Source: Nonomuraea guangzhouensis (lineage in GTDB: Bacteria; Actinomycetota; Actinomycetes; Streptosporangiales; Streptosporangiaceae). From it: a DNA stretch of 64,000 nt. A model generated the notes under the pieces. It did no database searches, was not told where the DNA came from, and worked only from the letters and a program-made list of their open reading frames with translations. This document shows positions 1 through 8,201 of the stretch, in pieces. The stretch is taken from assembly GCF_019396345.1 (NCBI RefSeq), contig NZ_JAHKRM010000002.1:124001-188000 (forward strand), in the 5' to 3' direction. Both the position numbers and the translations under genes were made by a program. Positions within the stretch are counted from its first letter, which is position 1; the number at the start of each line of letters is the position of its first letter.

Positions 1-102
1 CCCGAGAAGTTCGCGCACCCGGTCCTGGGCGAGACCCACTCCTTTCCCGTCGCGACGGGTGGCGATGGTCCCTCCCGTGGACAGGACGATGACCTTGGAC
101 AC
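1..102 (-). CDS. L-asparaginase, N-terminal fragment (runs off left edge)
   Basis: Only the first 34 codons lie in the window. They begin at a GTG at 102-100 and read VSKVIVLSTGGTIATRRDGK, then run off the edge. The STGGTIA block is the N-terminal signature of bacterial L-asparaginases; its Thr is the nucleophile that hydrolyses L-asparagine to aspartate and ammonia. A GAGGAGG ribosome-binding site sits a few bases upstream. The gene is divergent from a LacI regulator and shares an intergenic region that carries a tandem LacI-type operator, so it may be that regulator's target. The N-terminus shows no signal peptide, which suggests a cytoplasmic enzyme. Confidence 0.8.
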   Translation of the reverse strand, partial: MSKVIVLSTGGTIATRRDGKGVGLAQDRVRELLG

Positions 103-121
103 TCGCTGGCCTCCTCATTAC

Positions 122-146
122 CCAAACGTTTGCGCCAAACGTTTGG
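122..146. promoter_or_regulatory. Tandem LacI-type operator
   Basis: Two copies of the palindrome AAACGTTT, each in the context CCAAACGTTTG, are centred 13 bp apart between the divergent asparaginase and lacI genes. A-T-flanked palindromes with a central CG are typical LacI/GalR-family operators. The adjacent regulator gene makes autoregulation and control of the asparaginase gene likely (inference). Confidence 0.65.
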
Positions 147-227
147 TAGCATCTGACCTGCGCCTACGAGATGTCAAGAACTTCACGTTAAAATCAAGAA
201 AACCCAGCCAGCGGAAGCCGAGGGACA

Positions 228-1286
228 TTGGCTGCGAAGAGGGCGCGACCGGTGACGCTGCAGATGATCGCCGACCAGCTCGGCCTGCACGTCTCCACGG
301 TGTCGCGAGTGCTGCACGCGAAGCCCGGCGAAGGGCTGAGAGCCGCGTCGAGCCCCACCGTCGAGCGGGTGCGCAAGCTCGCCGACGAGCTCGGCTACCA
401 GCGCAATCCCCATGCGATGAGCCTGCGCACCCAGCGGAGCAACCTGATCGGCGTGCTGGTCCCCCGGCTGTCCGACGTGGTGCTGGCGACCATCTACGAG
501 GGCATCGAGGAGGCGGCCGCCGAGCTGGGCCTGTCGACGTTCGTCATCAACACGCGCGATCAGCCCGACGTCCAGCGCGCCCGGACGGAGATGGTCCTCG
601 GCCGGCGGGTCGACGGCATGATCTTCGGCGACGCGCACGCGGACTCGGGCTTCCTGGACGAGGTGGCCGCGCGCGGCGTCCCGTTCACCCTGGTCAACCG
701 GCGGGCCGGGCAGCATCCGGCGGTCGTCTGCGACGACTATCTCGGCGGCCGGATGGCGGCGGAGCACCTGCTGGAGCTCGGGCACGAGGAGGTGGCGATC
801 GTCGCCGGCGAGCCGTACGCGAGCACCGGCATCGACCGCACCGCCGGCTTCGTCGAGAGATTCCGTGAGGCCGGGCTGCGGATCCCCGAGCACCGGATCG
901 TACATTCACGCTTCGACGCGCGAGGCGGTCGCGAGGGGACCGAACGTCTCCTCGCGACGGGCCCGCTTCCGTCAGCGCTCTTCGTGGTCAACGACTTCGG
1001 CGCCATCGGCACGATCGGCGCGCTGCGCGACCACGGGCTGCGGGTCGGCGCGGACATCGCGGTCGTGGGCTTCAACGACACGCCGCTCGCCGCCGAGCTG
1101 CCGGTCCCGCTCACCTCGGTCCGCTCGCCCATGCACGAGATGGGCCGCCGCGGGCTTCACCAGCTCGTACGCGTCCTCGAAGGCGAGCCCGGCGAGACCG
1201 AGCTCCTGCGTCCGCGGCTCATCGTCCGCGCGTCGAGCGACCCGGAGCTGTACGCCGGGCTCATGCGGAAGATGGCCACGACCTGA
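228..1286 (+). CDS. LacI-family transcriptional regulator
   Basis: 352 aa from a TTG start. Residues ~10-30 form the LacI helix-turn-helix ([20 protein letters not shown]), followed by the hinge helix region and a periplasmic-binding-protein-like effector domain ([11 protein letters not shown] near 80, ending in the family's usual C-terminal region). The length matches the family. It is divergent from the asparaginase gene and convergent with the amino-acid ABC operon, whose last gene ends 3 bp beyond its stop. The tandem AAACGTTT palindrome upstream is its likely binding site. The effector cannot be read from sequence. The family usually senses sugars, so a link to asparagine metabolism would be atypical. 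Confidence 0.88.
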   Translation: MAAKRARPVTLQMIADQLGLHVSTVSRVLHAKPGEGLRAASSPTVERVRKLADELGYQRNPHAMSLRTQRSNLIGVLVPRLSDVVLATIYEGIEEAAAELGLSTFVINTRDQPDVQRARTEMVLGRRVDGMIFGDAHADSGFLDEVAARGVPFTLVNRRAGQHPAVVCDDYLGGRMAAEHLLELGHEEVAIVAGEPYASTGIDRTAGFVERFREAGLRIPEHRIVHSRFDARGGREGTERLLATGPLPSALFVVNDFGAIGTIGALRDHGLRVGADIAVVGFNDTPLAAELPVPLTSVRSPMHEMGRRGLHQLVRVLEGEPGETELLRPRLIVRASSDPELYAGLMRKMATT

Positions 1287-1289
1287 TAT

Positions 1290-2054
1290 TCAGAGGACCT
1301 TGCTGAGGAAGGCTCGGGTCCGGGGGTTCTGCGGGTTGTCGAGCACCTCGGCGGGCGGCCCGGACTCCACGATGACGCCGCCGTCCATGAACACCACCCG
1401 GTCGGCCACCTCGCGGGCGAATCCCACCTCATGGGTGACGACGATCATGGTGAGTCCGTCGTTGGCCAGGCCCTTCATGGTGGCGAGCACCTCCCCCACG
1501 AGCTCGGGATCCAGCGCGCTGGTCGGCTCGTCGAACAGCATCAGCTTGGGCTCCATGGCCAGCGCGCGGGCGATGGCGACGCGCTGCTGCTGGCCGCCGG
1601 AGAGCTGGCGGGGGTAGCTGTTCGTCTTGTCCGCCAGGCCCACCCGCTCCAGCAGGGCGAGCGCGCGGGCGCGGGCCTTCGCGCGTGATTCGCGGCGCAC
1701 GCCGACGGGCGCCTCCATGATGTTCTGCACCACGGTGAAGTGCGGGAACAGGTTGAACTGCTGGAAGACCATGCCGATCTCCCGGCGCTGGCGGGTGATG
1801 TCCCGATCGCCCAGGTGGTGCACCCGGCCGCCGGAGTCACGGAAGCCGATCAGCTCGCCGTCGACGTGGATGGCGCCGCCCTCGATGGTCTCCAGGTGGT
1901 TGACGCACCGCAGGAACGTCGACTTGCCCGACCCCGACGGGCCGAGGATGACGACGACCTCGCCCCGCTCCACGGTCAGGTCGATGCCTTTGAGCACCTC
2001 CAGCTGGCCGAAGCTCTTGCGGACGGCCCGGGCGTGCACCATGGGCATGCTCAT
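1290..2054 (-). CDS. Polar amino acid-type ABC transporter ATP-binding protein
   Basis: 254 aa from the ATG at 2054, which overlaps the permease stop as ATGA. Walker A (GPSGSGKST, ~39-47), Q-loop ([10 protein letters not shown]), signature LSGGQQQR and Walker [10 protein letters not shown] followed by the TIVVTHE-type H-loop are all intact. The [10 protein letters not shown] segment and overall length are those of GlnQ/HisP-type ATPases that energise import of polar amino acids or related small N-compounds. It is the last gene of a five-gene operon (5723 to 1290). A longer in-frame ORF extends upstream but lies wholly within the permease gene, so it is not used. Confidence 0.93.
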   Translation of the reverse strand: MSMPMVHARAVRKSFGQLEVLKGIDLTVERGEVVVILGPSGSGKSTFLRCVNHLETIEGGAIHVDGELIGFRDSGGRVHHLGDRDITRQRREIGMVFQQFNLFPHFTVVQNIMEAPVGVRRESRAKARARALALLERVGLADKTNSYPRQLSGGQQQRVAIARALAMEPKLMLFDEPTSALDPELVGEVLATMKGLANDGLTMIVVTHEVGFAREVADRVVFMDGGVIVESGPPAEVLDNPQNPRTRAFLSKVL

Positions 2055-2998
2055 GATGGCGTCTCCTCGCGGGTCGGGGCCGGCGCGGCCTGCCGCCGCC
2101 GGAACAACAGGAAGCTCCAGAAGCTCTGGGGCGCGTTCCGCGTGGCGCCGCGCGCATAATGGCGCTCGATGAAGGACTGGCCCACGTACAGGACCGACGT
2201 GATCACCAGGTACCAGACGCAGGCCACGATCAGCAGCGGGATGGTCTGGAAGGTGCGGTTGTAGATCGCCTGCACGGTGTACAGCAGGTCGGCGAGGGCG
2301 ATGACGCTGACCAGCGAGGTGGCCTTCAGCATGCTGATGACCTGGCTGCCGGTCGGCGGCACGATGAACCGCATCGCCTGCGGCAGGATGATCCGCCGGA
2401 ACGTGCGCCCGCGGCTCATCCCGAGCGCCGACGCGGCCTCGGTCTGGCCGGGGTCGACGGACATCAGGCCGCCGCGGATGATCTCCGCCATGTACGCGGC
2501 CTCGTTGAGCCCGAGACCGAGGATGGCGGCGAGCAGCGGCGTGATGAGCTGGTTGGTGTCGGCTGTCAGGAACTCCGGGCCGAACGGGATACCGAACGAG
2601 ATCCGCGGCATCAGGGCGGACAGGTTGTACCAGAGCACGAGCTGCACCAGCACCGGCGTACCACGGAAGAACCAGACGTAGAGCCCGGAGACGATCCGCG
2701 CGATCGGGTTCTGGGAGAGCCGCCCCATCGCGACCAGCACCCCGCCGACCACGCCGACGGCCATGGCGATCACGGTCAGGTAGAGCGTGGTGATGATGCC
2801 CGCCCCGATGACCTGGGCGCCGAAATAGCGCCCGACCACGTCCCACTTGAAGTTGGGGTTGGTGATCAGCAGGCTCACCAGCTGGGCGGCCAGGATCAGC
2901 AGGATGATCGAGGCCACCCAGCGCAGCGGGTGCCGCGTCCGCGCCGCCCCCGCGACGTCCACCTCGGGGGGCGAGTGCCGCTCGGTGGCGGTCGTCAC
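2051..2998 (-). CDS. Polar amino acid-type ABC transporter permease
   Basis: 315 aa if started at the GTG at 2998, which overlaps the stop of the upstream binding-protein gene (GTGA); a longer reading from 3052 would lie inside that gene. About five hydrophobic spans are visible. The HisM/GlnP signature is clear: [11 protein letters not shown] in the middle, then the EAA loop [22 protein letters not shown], which docks to the ATPase. The N-terminal ~40 residues are hydrophilic and cytoplasmic. It is a single permease gene, so the channel is probably a homodimer. It is translationally coupled to both neighbours. Confidence 0.92.
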   Translation of the reverse strand: MTTATERHSPPEVDVAGAARTRHPLRWVASIILLILAAQLVSLLITNPNFKWDVVGRYFGAQVIGAGIITTLYLTVIAMAVGVVGGVLVAMGRLSQNPIARIVSGLYVWFFRGTPVLVQLVLWYNLSALMPRISFGIPFGPEFLTADTNQLITPLLAAILGLGLNEAAYMAEIIRGGLMSVDPGQTEAASALGMSRGRTFRRIILPQAMRFIVPPTGSQVISMLKATSLVSVIALADLLYTVQAIYNRTFQTIPLLIVACVWYLVITSVLYVGQSFIERHYARGATRNAPQSFWSFLLFRRRQAAPAPTREETPS

Positions 2999-3924
2999 TG
3001 CTTCGCCAGGTTCACGCCGGCCTGCTTGAGCATGTTTCCGTTGGTTCCCCACTTCGTCATGACCTTCTCGTACGTCCCGTCGTCGATCAGCTTCTGGAGG
3101 CCGTCCTTGAGCACGTCACGCAGCGGCGAGTCCTTGGCCACGACGGCCCCCTGGTAGAGGGTGTCGAACCCGTTCGCCTGGCCGGTGCCCGCGAGCTCAA
3201 GCTCACCGCCCGACTGCTTTACGAAGTAAGTCAGGGGCGCCTGCGAGGAGAAGAAGCCGTCTGCCCGGTTGGAGCGGACCGCGAGGATCGAGGTGGGCTG
3301 GTCCTTGTAGGACTGGACCTCGACCTTCTTCTTGCCGTCCTTGACGCAGGTGTCGGACTGCGCCTTGACCACCTTCTCGGCCGACCCGCCGGCCATCACG
3401 GAGATCCGCAGCCCGCAGGTGTCGGCGATCGACTGGATCTTCTTCGGGTTGCCCTTCGGCACGGCGAAGACGACGAACTCCTGCACCCAGTCGACGAAGT
3501 CGTTGGAGACCTGGCGGTCGGGGAAGTCGCCCACCGGCCCGAGGGCCAGGTCGTAGCGGCCGGCCGCGATGCCGGTGAGCTGGCTGGGCAGCCCGTCCAC
3601 GGTCACGTGCTCGATCTTGACGCCGAGCAGGCCGCCCAGCTCCTCGGCCAGTTCGGCCGCGGCACCGGTCATGGTCTTGCCGTCGGTGCCGGCGATCTCG
3701 TACGGGGGGAACGAGCCGTTGTTCACCGAGACCAGCTTGCCCGCGGTCTTCACCTTGTCGGGCAGGCGGTCGAACAGGGCCTGGTCCTTGGCGTGGGTGG
3801 CGGCGGCGGGGGCGGACGAGCTGCTGTCCCCGACGGCGCCTTGGCTCTCCGTCGGGTTGGCGCCGCATCCGGCCAGCAGCAGGGCCCCGGCCATGGCGGC
3901 TCCTACGGCATGGGTCTTACGCAT
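2995..3924 (-). CDS. ABC transporter solute-binding lipoprotein, family 3
   Basis: 309 aa. The N-terminus has a lipoprotein signal with lipobox LLLAGCG, so the protein is tethered outside the membrane. The body matches the family-3 solute-binding fold ([25 protein letters not shown], then a [16 protein letters not shown] stretch), which binds amino acids or small charged organic compounds. Its stop overlaps the permease start (GTGA), and the nitrilase-family gene ends only ~15 bp upstream. Co-transcription with an amidohydrolase suggests that the imported solute carries an amide, carbamoyl or nitrile group (inference). Confidence 0.92.
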   Translation of the reverse strand: MRKTHAVGAAMAGALLLAGCGANPTESQGAVGDSSSSAPAAATHAKDQALFDRLPDKVKTAGKLVSVNNGSFPPYEIAGTDGKTMTGAAAELAEELGGLLGVKIEHVTVDGLPSQLTGIAAGRYDLALGPVGDFPDRQVSNDFVDWVQEFVVFAVPKGNPKKIQSIADTCGLRISVMAGGSAEKVVKAQSDTCVKDGKKKVEVQSYKDQPTSILAVRSNRADGFFSSQAPLTYFVKQSGGELELAGTGQANGFDTLYQGAVVAKDSPLRDVLKDGLQKLIDDGTYEKVMTKWGTNGNMLKQAGVNLAKQ

Positions 3925-3939
3925 TACGCGCTCCTTGGG

Positions 3940-4785
3940 CTATCGAGAGACGGTCGTGGGACCGGTCAAGGGGGTGATGGGGCGGGGATCGACCTTGAAA
4001 CGCCGGTTGGCGAGGACGGGCAGGCTCTGACGGGCCCGGTCGAGGTCCTCGGCCGAGGCTTCGGACCAGAGCAGACCCGGGGTGTCGCCGCCGAGCCGGG
4101 CGCGGGTGATGCCGAGCGGGTCGACGAACATGCTGGCGCCGATGTTGCGGCGGCCGCACTCGCCGGAGGCGGCGACGTAATAGGTGTTCTCCAGGGCGCG
4201 GGCGGTGACCATGACCTCCCAGTGCCACTCCTTGGCGGGTCCGCGTACCCAGGCCGCGGGCAGGGCGACCACCTGCGCGCCCTGGTCGGCGAGGATCCTG
4301 GCGATCTCGGGGAAGCGGACGTCGTAGCAGGTCATCATGCCGACCTTCCAGCCGGCGCAGTCGATGACGACGGGGTTGTCCGAGCTCGCCAGCACGTTGT
4401 CCGACTCGCGCCGGCCGAAGGCGTCGTACAGGTGGAGCTTGCGGTAGATGTCGATGATCTGTCCGTCGCGGAGCGCGACCAGCGTGTTGATCACCCGGCC
4501 GTCCTCGGCGGGCTGGTGCATGCCGACGATCACCGTGGTGGTCGTGCCGCGGGTGCGCTCGGCCAGCCCGGTGACGAACGGCCCGTCGAGCGGCTGGGCC
4601 GCCTGCCGGATCCGCACCGGATCGTCGACGAACAGGGCCATCGCCCCTTCCGGGAGCACCAGCAGGTCCGCGTTCCCGGCTACGGCCTCGTCGAAGAGGT
4701 CCGTACAGGTCTTCAGGTTGGCCGCCCAGTCCTCGGCCGAGGCGAACTGGCCGATCGCGACGCGCAGGTTGCTCAGCTCGGTCAT
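3940..4785 (-). CDS. Carbon-nitrogen hydrolase (nitrilase superfamily)
   Basis: 281 aa. The start ATG at 4785 overlaps the previous stop (ATGA). The nitrilase-superfamily triad is visible: Glu46 in LVLPEGAM, Lys116 in IYRKLHLYD and Cys153 in MMTCYDVRFPE. The family hydrolyses C-N bonds of amides, N-carbamoyl compounds or, rarely, nitriles. The CYDVRFPE form and the length are typical of omega-amidase/Nit-like amidohydrolases rather than true nitrilases. There is no signal peptide, so it acts in the cytoplasm on an imported substrate. It lies between a decarboxylase-like gene and the ABC importer. Confidence 0.9.
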   Translation of the reverse strand: MTELSNLRVAIGQFASAEDWAANLKTCTDLFDEAVAGNADLLVLPEGAMALFVDDPVRIRQAAQPLDGPFVTGLAERTRGTTTTVIVGMHQPAEDGRVINTLVALRDGQIIDIYRKLHLYDAFGRRESDNVLASSDNPVVIDCAGWKVGMMTCYDVRFPEIARILADQGAQVVALPAAWVRGPAKEWHWEVMVTARALENTYYVAASGECGRRNIGASMFVDPLGITRARLGGDTPGLLWSEASAEDLDRARQSLPVLANRRFKVDPRPITPLTGPTTVSR

Positions 4786-5723
4786 GAGGGGAAGACCTCC
4801 TGTGGGTCGATGGAAGCGGGGGCGATCCCCTGGGCGTGCAGTTCCGCGCAGAAGGCCGCGGTCATCGCGGCGTTGGCGGCCGTGCCGTACGGCATCCAGT
4901 CCTCGCCGAACGCCTCCCGGGTCCTGCTCAGGTCGGCGAGCAGCCACGGGGTGGTGTCGGTCAGCAGGCGCCGCCGCGCCAGCCAGTGCCGCTTGGACCG
5001 CTCGAAGAGCTCCTGTACGGCCCCCGGCAGCTCGGGGTGGCGCTCGACGACCTCGCGCTTGAGCGTCACCAGGTGGATGCCGGGGATGAAGCCGTTGCGG
5101 TGGAAGTAGTCGAGCTCGGCCGCCGGGTGGTCGGCCAGGAGGTGACGGAACCGGCTCTCCGGCGTGAAGAAGCCCGCGGGCATGAACGGCGTCATGATCG
5201 CGTCGAGCCGTCCGGCGGCGAGCTCCTCCGCCAGCGAGACGTCGGTCACGCTGACGTTGTCCGGCAGCTTCGCCCCGCCGACGCGGTCCTTGCCCGGCTC
5301 GGGCGCGTCCACGGCGCCGACCGTCCACTCGATGCCGGTCAGGTCGACTCCGGCCGCCCGCAGGAGTGCCCGCGTCCAGGTGTTGCCCGAGTCCGGCCAG
5401 CCGGTGAGGCCCACGCGGGCCCCCTTCAGCTCGGCGAACTCGCGCAGCTCGCTGTCGCGGCGCACCAGCACGCACCGGTGCCGGAAGCCGCGCATCACGA
5501 AGACGGGCAGCCCCACCAGCCGGTCGTCACCCTGGGCCCGGCCGAGGACGTACCTGCTGAAGGAGGTCTCCCCACCGTCCAGCTCAGGCTCGCTCAGCAC
5601 GTCCGGCGTCATCGCCCGGGAATCGAGATCCAGGTCGAACGCCTCGGACGTCAGCGTCCCCGTCGCCACGGGAACGAGGTGATCCCAGTCGCGGAGACCT
5701 AGCCGAATGCGAGGTTTCGTCAC
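4782..5723 (-). CDS. 4,5-dihydroxyphthalate decarboxylase-like / NMT1-type binding fold protein
   Basis: 313 aa, first gene of the operon, divergent from the MocR gene. The segment ETSFSRYVLGRAQGDDRL plus VGLPVFVMRGFRHRCVLVRR matches the conserved N-terminal region of 4,5-dihydroxyphthalate decarboxylases, which share the periplasmic-binding-protein fold of NMT1/THI5-like proteins. The later GWPDSGNTWTRALL and AIMTPFMPAGFF stretches fit the same fold. There is no signal peptide, so a cytoplasmic enzyme or intracellular binding role is likelier than an exported receptor. No phthalate-pathway genes are nearby, so the decarboxylase name should be read as family membership only. Confidence 0.7.
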   Translation of the reverse strand: MTKPRIRLGLRDWDHLVPVATGTLTSEAFDLDLDSRAMTPDVLSEPELDGGETSFSRYVLGRAQGDDRLVGLPVFVMRGFRHRCVLVRRDSELREFAELKGARVGLTGWPDSGNTWTRALLRAAGVDLTGIEWTVGAVDAPEPGKDRVGGAKLPDNVSVTDVSLAEELAAGRLDAIMTPFMPAGFFTPESRFRHLLADHPAAELDYFHRNGFIPGIHLVTLKREVVERHPELPGAVQELFERSKRHWLARRRLLTDTTPWLLADLSRTREAFGEDWMPYGTAANAAMTAAFCAELHAQGIAPASIDPQEVFPS

Positions 5724-5790
5724 AAAAACTCCCTTTCATCATTTATTGGGCTGTACCTTATGTTCAGCGAAAACCGCTACACAAGCTGTG

Positions 5791-5814
5791 CTTTGTTGCT
5801 GAACAAAGCTTTGT
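5791..5814. promoter_or_regulatory. Overlapping palindromes upstream of mocR (candidate operator)
   Basis: CTTTGTT-GCTG-AACAAAG (5791-5808) overlaps a perfect 12-bp palindrome ACAAAGCTTTGT (5803-5814), immediately before the regulator's start. An ACAAGCTGTG half-like site lies just upstream (5781-5790). MocR regulators commonly bind such repeated sites between themselves and a divergent operon. Control of the five-gene operon is therefore likely (inference). Confidence 0.6.
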
Positions 5815-5817
5815 CCG

Positions 5818-7182
5818 ATGGGAGGTCCCGTGGAGGTGGATCCCGCCTGGCTCGGGCAGCAGGTTCGCGAACCCAGCGCGCGCGGCGTCGCCACCGGTCT
5901 GATCGACCTGATCAGGCAGGGCACGCTGCGGCCCGGCGCGCGGCTGCCCACCGTGCGGCGTCTGGCCCGCGAGCTGGGCGTCAGCCCGAGCACCATCGCC
6001 GAGGCCTGGTCGGAGCTGCGGAAACACCGGATGATCGGTACGGAGGGCCGGCGCGGAACGGTCGTGCTCGGGCCTCCGGGGGTGCCGCATCCCGCGCGCT
6101 ACGAGCGGATCGGCCACTTCGGCAGCAGGCTGGCGATCGACCTCGCCATCGCGGCCCCGGACCGGGCGCTGCTCCCGCCCCTCGGCGCCGCGCTCGCCGC
6201 CGCCGCCACGGCCGAAGGGCTCAACGACTACACCCGCGAGACGATCACCCCACGGCTGCGGGCCGCAGTCGAGCCTACCTGGCCCTTTCCCGCGGAAAGC
6301 TGGCTGGCGCTCGGCGGCGGGTACGAAGGGGTCCAGCTCCTCTGCCAGACGACCGCCCTGCCCGGCGACCGCATCGCCATCGAGGAGCCCACGGCGGCCA
6401 GGCTGCTGGACATCCTGGAGATGATCGGCGTCGAGGTGGTCCCGGTCGCCTGTGACGAGGACGGGCCCATCCCGGCCGCGCTCGCCGAAAGCCTGCGCTC
6501 CAGCCCGGTGGCGTTCGTGTACCAGCCGCGCGGCCATTCACCGTGCGGCTACGCCGTGCCCGAGGCCCGCTCCGCCGAGCTGGCCCGGCTGCTCGCGCCC
6601 ACGACCACCCTCATCGTCGAGGACGACGGGATCGGCGACCTGTCCGCCGCGCCCCTGAGCAGCCTCGGGACGAAGCTGCCCGAGCGGACGGTGCTCGTGC
6701 GCTCCTACTCCAAGTCGCACGGACCCGACCTCCGGCTCGCGATCATCGGCGGGGCCGCGGACGCCGTGGAACGGGTACGCGTGCTGCGGAGCTTCGGCAC
6801 CGGCTGGACCAGCCGGATCCTCCAGGACACCCTGGCCCACCTGCTCACCGATCCCGCCTCGCAGGCGATCGTGGCGGGGGCCCGCACGGCGTACGCGCGG
6901 CGCCGCGCGAGCCTGGCCGCTCTGCTGTCCACCCGCGGCGTGCACACCGGCGGCCGGGACAGCCTCGTGCTGTGGGTGCCCGTCCACGACGAGTCGGAGG
7001 CGCTGGTCACGCTGGCCGCGCACGGCATCTCGGCCGCGCCCGGCAGCCGTTATTGGGTACGCCAGGGACGGCCGCACCTCCGGCTGGCCATCGCCGGGCT
7101 CACCGAGGAACCGGCCGAACTCGACGAGCTGGCCGATGTGATCGCCCTGGCCGCCAAACGACCGGGCGCCGACCGGCACTAG
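5818..7182 (+). CDS. MocR/GntR-family regulator with aminotransferase-like domain
   Basis: 454 aa from ATG 5818. An in-frame GTG at 5830 is a better-placed alternative because GGGAGG overlaps the ATG. The N-terminal winged helix (residues ~20-85: ARLPTVRRLARELGVSPSTI) is of GntR type. The rest is a fold-type-I aminotransferase domain with the PLP-lysine candidate in VRSYSKSHGPDLR (K299 from the ATG). MocR proteins use PLP or an amine adduct as effector and often control amine or amino acid genes. It is divergent from the ABC/amidohydrolase operon, with the palindromic sites between, so it is the likely local regulator. Confidence 0.9.
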   Translation: MGGPVEVDPAWLGQQVREPSARGVATGLIDLIRQGTLRPGARLPTVRRLARELGVSPSTIAEAWSELRKHRMIGTEGRRGTVVLGPPGVPHPARYERIGHFGSRLAIDLAIAAPDRALLPPLGAALAAAATAEGLNDYTRETITPRLRAAVEPTWPFPAESWLALGGGYEGVQLLCQTTALPGDRIAIEEPTAARLLDILEMIGVEVVPVACDEDGPIPAALAESLRSSPVAFVYQPRGHSPCGYAVPEARSAELARLLAPTTTLIVEDDGIGDLSAAPLSSLGTKLPERTVLVRSYSKSHGPDLRLAIIGGAADAVERVRVLRSFGTGWTSRILQDTLAHLLTDPASQAIVAGARTAYARRRASLAALLSTRGVHTGGRDSLVLWVPVHDESEALVTLAAHGISAAPGSRYWVRQGRPHLRLAIAGLTEEPAELDELADVIALAAKRPGADRH

Positions 7183-7198
7183 CGGGGTTTTCCCTGTG

Positions 7199-7353
7199 AC
7201 GGTCCGTCGTGGCTTGGGTCCTTTGGAGGGATACCCCCTTCGGGGGTGCGGAAGAGGACGGTCCGTGGTGGCTTAGGTCCCTTCGGGGGCGCGGAAGGAG
7301 ATGGTCCGCCGTGGCTTAGGTCCCTTCGGGGGTGCAGAAGGAGACGGTCCGCC
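7199..7353. repeat. Imperfect 43-bp tandem repeats
   Basis: Units begin with A(C/T)GGTCCG(T/C)(C/G)GTGGCTT at 7199, 7258 and 7301, with a truncated fourth unit at 7344. Units two and three are 43 bp each; the first carries an extra ~16 bp that adds a CCCCC-TTC-GGGGG hairpin. Each unit ends in CCTTCGGGGG..GAAGG, which can form a short stem-loop. The array separates the convergent mocR gene and the iminopeptidase pseudogene and abuts the broken end of the latter. There are no spacers, so it is not a CRISPR array. Confidence 0.8.
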
Positions 7354-7357
7354 GGGG

Positions 7358-8085
7358 TCAGGTCGTGAAGCCGTCCAGAGCTGCCTCGATCTCCTTGCGC
7401 ATGGTGTCGCTGCGAGCGGCGGCCGGTCGCTGTAGGCGTTCGGCGAGCCGTTGACCTCCATGGAGATCACCGTGTCCTCCCAGGCCGTCCAGTCGTGGGC
7501 GGCCTTGGCGCGGACGGCGGGGTCGGGGTCGGCCATGCGGCGCCCGTAGGCGGCCAGGACCTCGGCGTCGCTCTTGGCCTCGGGGACGCCCTCCCGGAAG
7601 CGCTGCCGCTGCTCGGGGAAGTAGCGGCCGACGCCGAAGTAGAGCCAGTCGATCTCGGAGCGGCGGGTCATGGTGACGCCGCAGATCACCATCTCCGACA
7701 CCCGCGTGGGATGCGTCTCGGCGTAGGCGAGCATGAGGGTGGACCCCCACGAGCCGCCGTAGAGCAGCCATTGGTCGACACCGAGATGCTCCCGCAGCCG
7801 TTCCATGTCGGCGATCAGGTGGTGGGTGGTGTTGGTGGTCAGGTCGGTGGCCGGGTCACTGGCGTGCGGCCGGCTCCGGCCGCAGTTGCGCTGGTCGAAC
7901 AGGATGATGCGGTAACGCTCGGGATCGAAGCCGCGACGCTGGCGCGGCGTGCAGCCCGAACCGGGGCCGCCGTGGACGACGAGCGCGGGCTTGCCCTGGG
8001 GGTTTCCGCAGACTTCCCAGTAGATGAGATGGCCGTCGCCGACGTCGAGATGCCCATGGTCGTAGGGCTCGATGGGAGGGTACAC
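7358..8085 (-). pseudogene. Proline iminopeptidase with internal deletion/frameshift
   Basis: The GTG start at 8085 and the first ~235 codons read as a normal proline iminopeptidase (alpha/beta-hydrolase, S33): HGGPGSG oxyanion loop, DQRNCGRSRPH, nucleophile elbow GGSWGSTLMLAYAETHP, and EDTVISMEVNGSPNAYSDRP. The frame then breaks. A different frame resumes with SDTMRKEIEAALDGFTT and a TGA at 7358, which looks like the family's extreme C-terminus. The intervening segment that should hold the catalytic Asp and His is missing. Without the shift, the first frame runs on into the repeat array to 7273. The enzyme would remove N-terminal proline from peptides; this copy should be inactive. Confidence 0.72.
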
Positions 8086-8201
8086 CGGTCAAAATTAACA
8101 GCGCCGTCACGATCGATGAGTGGGTCAAAGCGGCGTGCCGCTCCCCCGGCGCGATGCCGGGTGGCCGTAGAAGGAGACTCTGTCCAGTCGATGGAGTGTC
8201 C

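Noticed and set aside
3940..5475. Single 511-aa fusion joining the decarboxylase-like and nitrilase-family genes
   Set aside because: The upstream part of that frame is out of frame with the decarboxylase-like gene and has no domain; the ATGA overlap at 4782-4785 marks two separate genes.
7199..7353. CRISPR array
   Set aside because: Repeat units are contiguous with no unique spacers, and no cas genes are nearby.
8154..8201. Longer start for the YVTN propeller gene
   Set aside because: It would put a basic, non-signal stretch before the signal peptide; ATG 8202 has a ribosome site and gives a normal leader.
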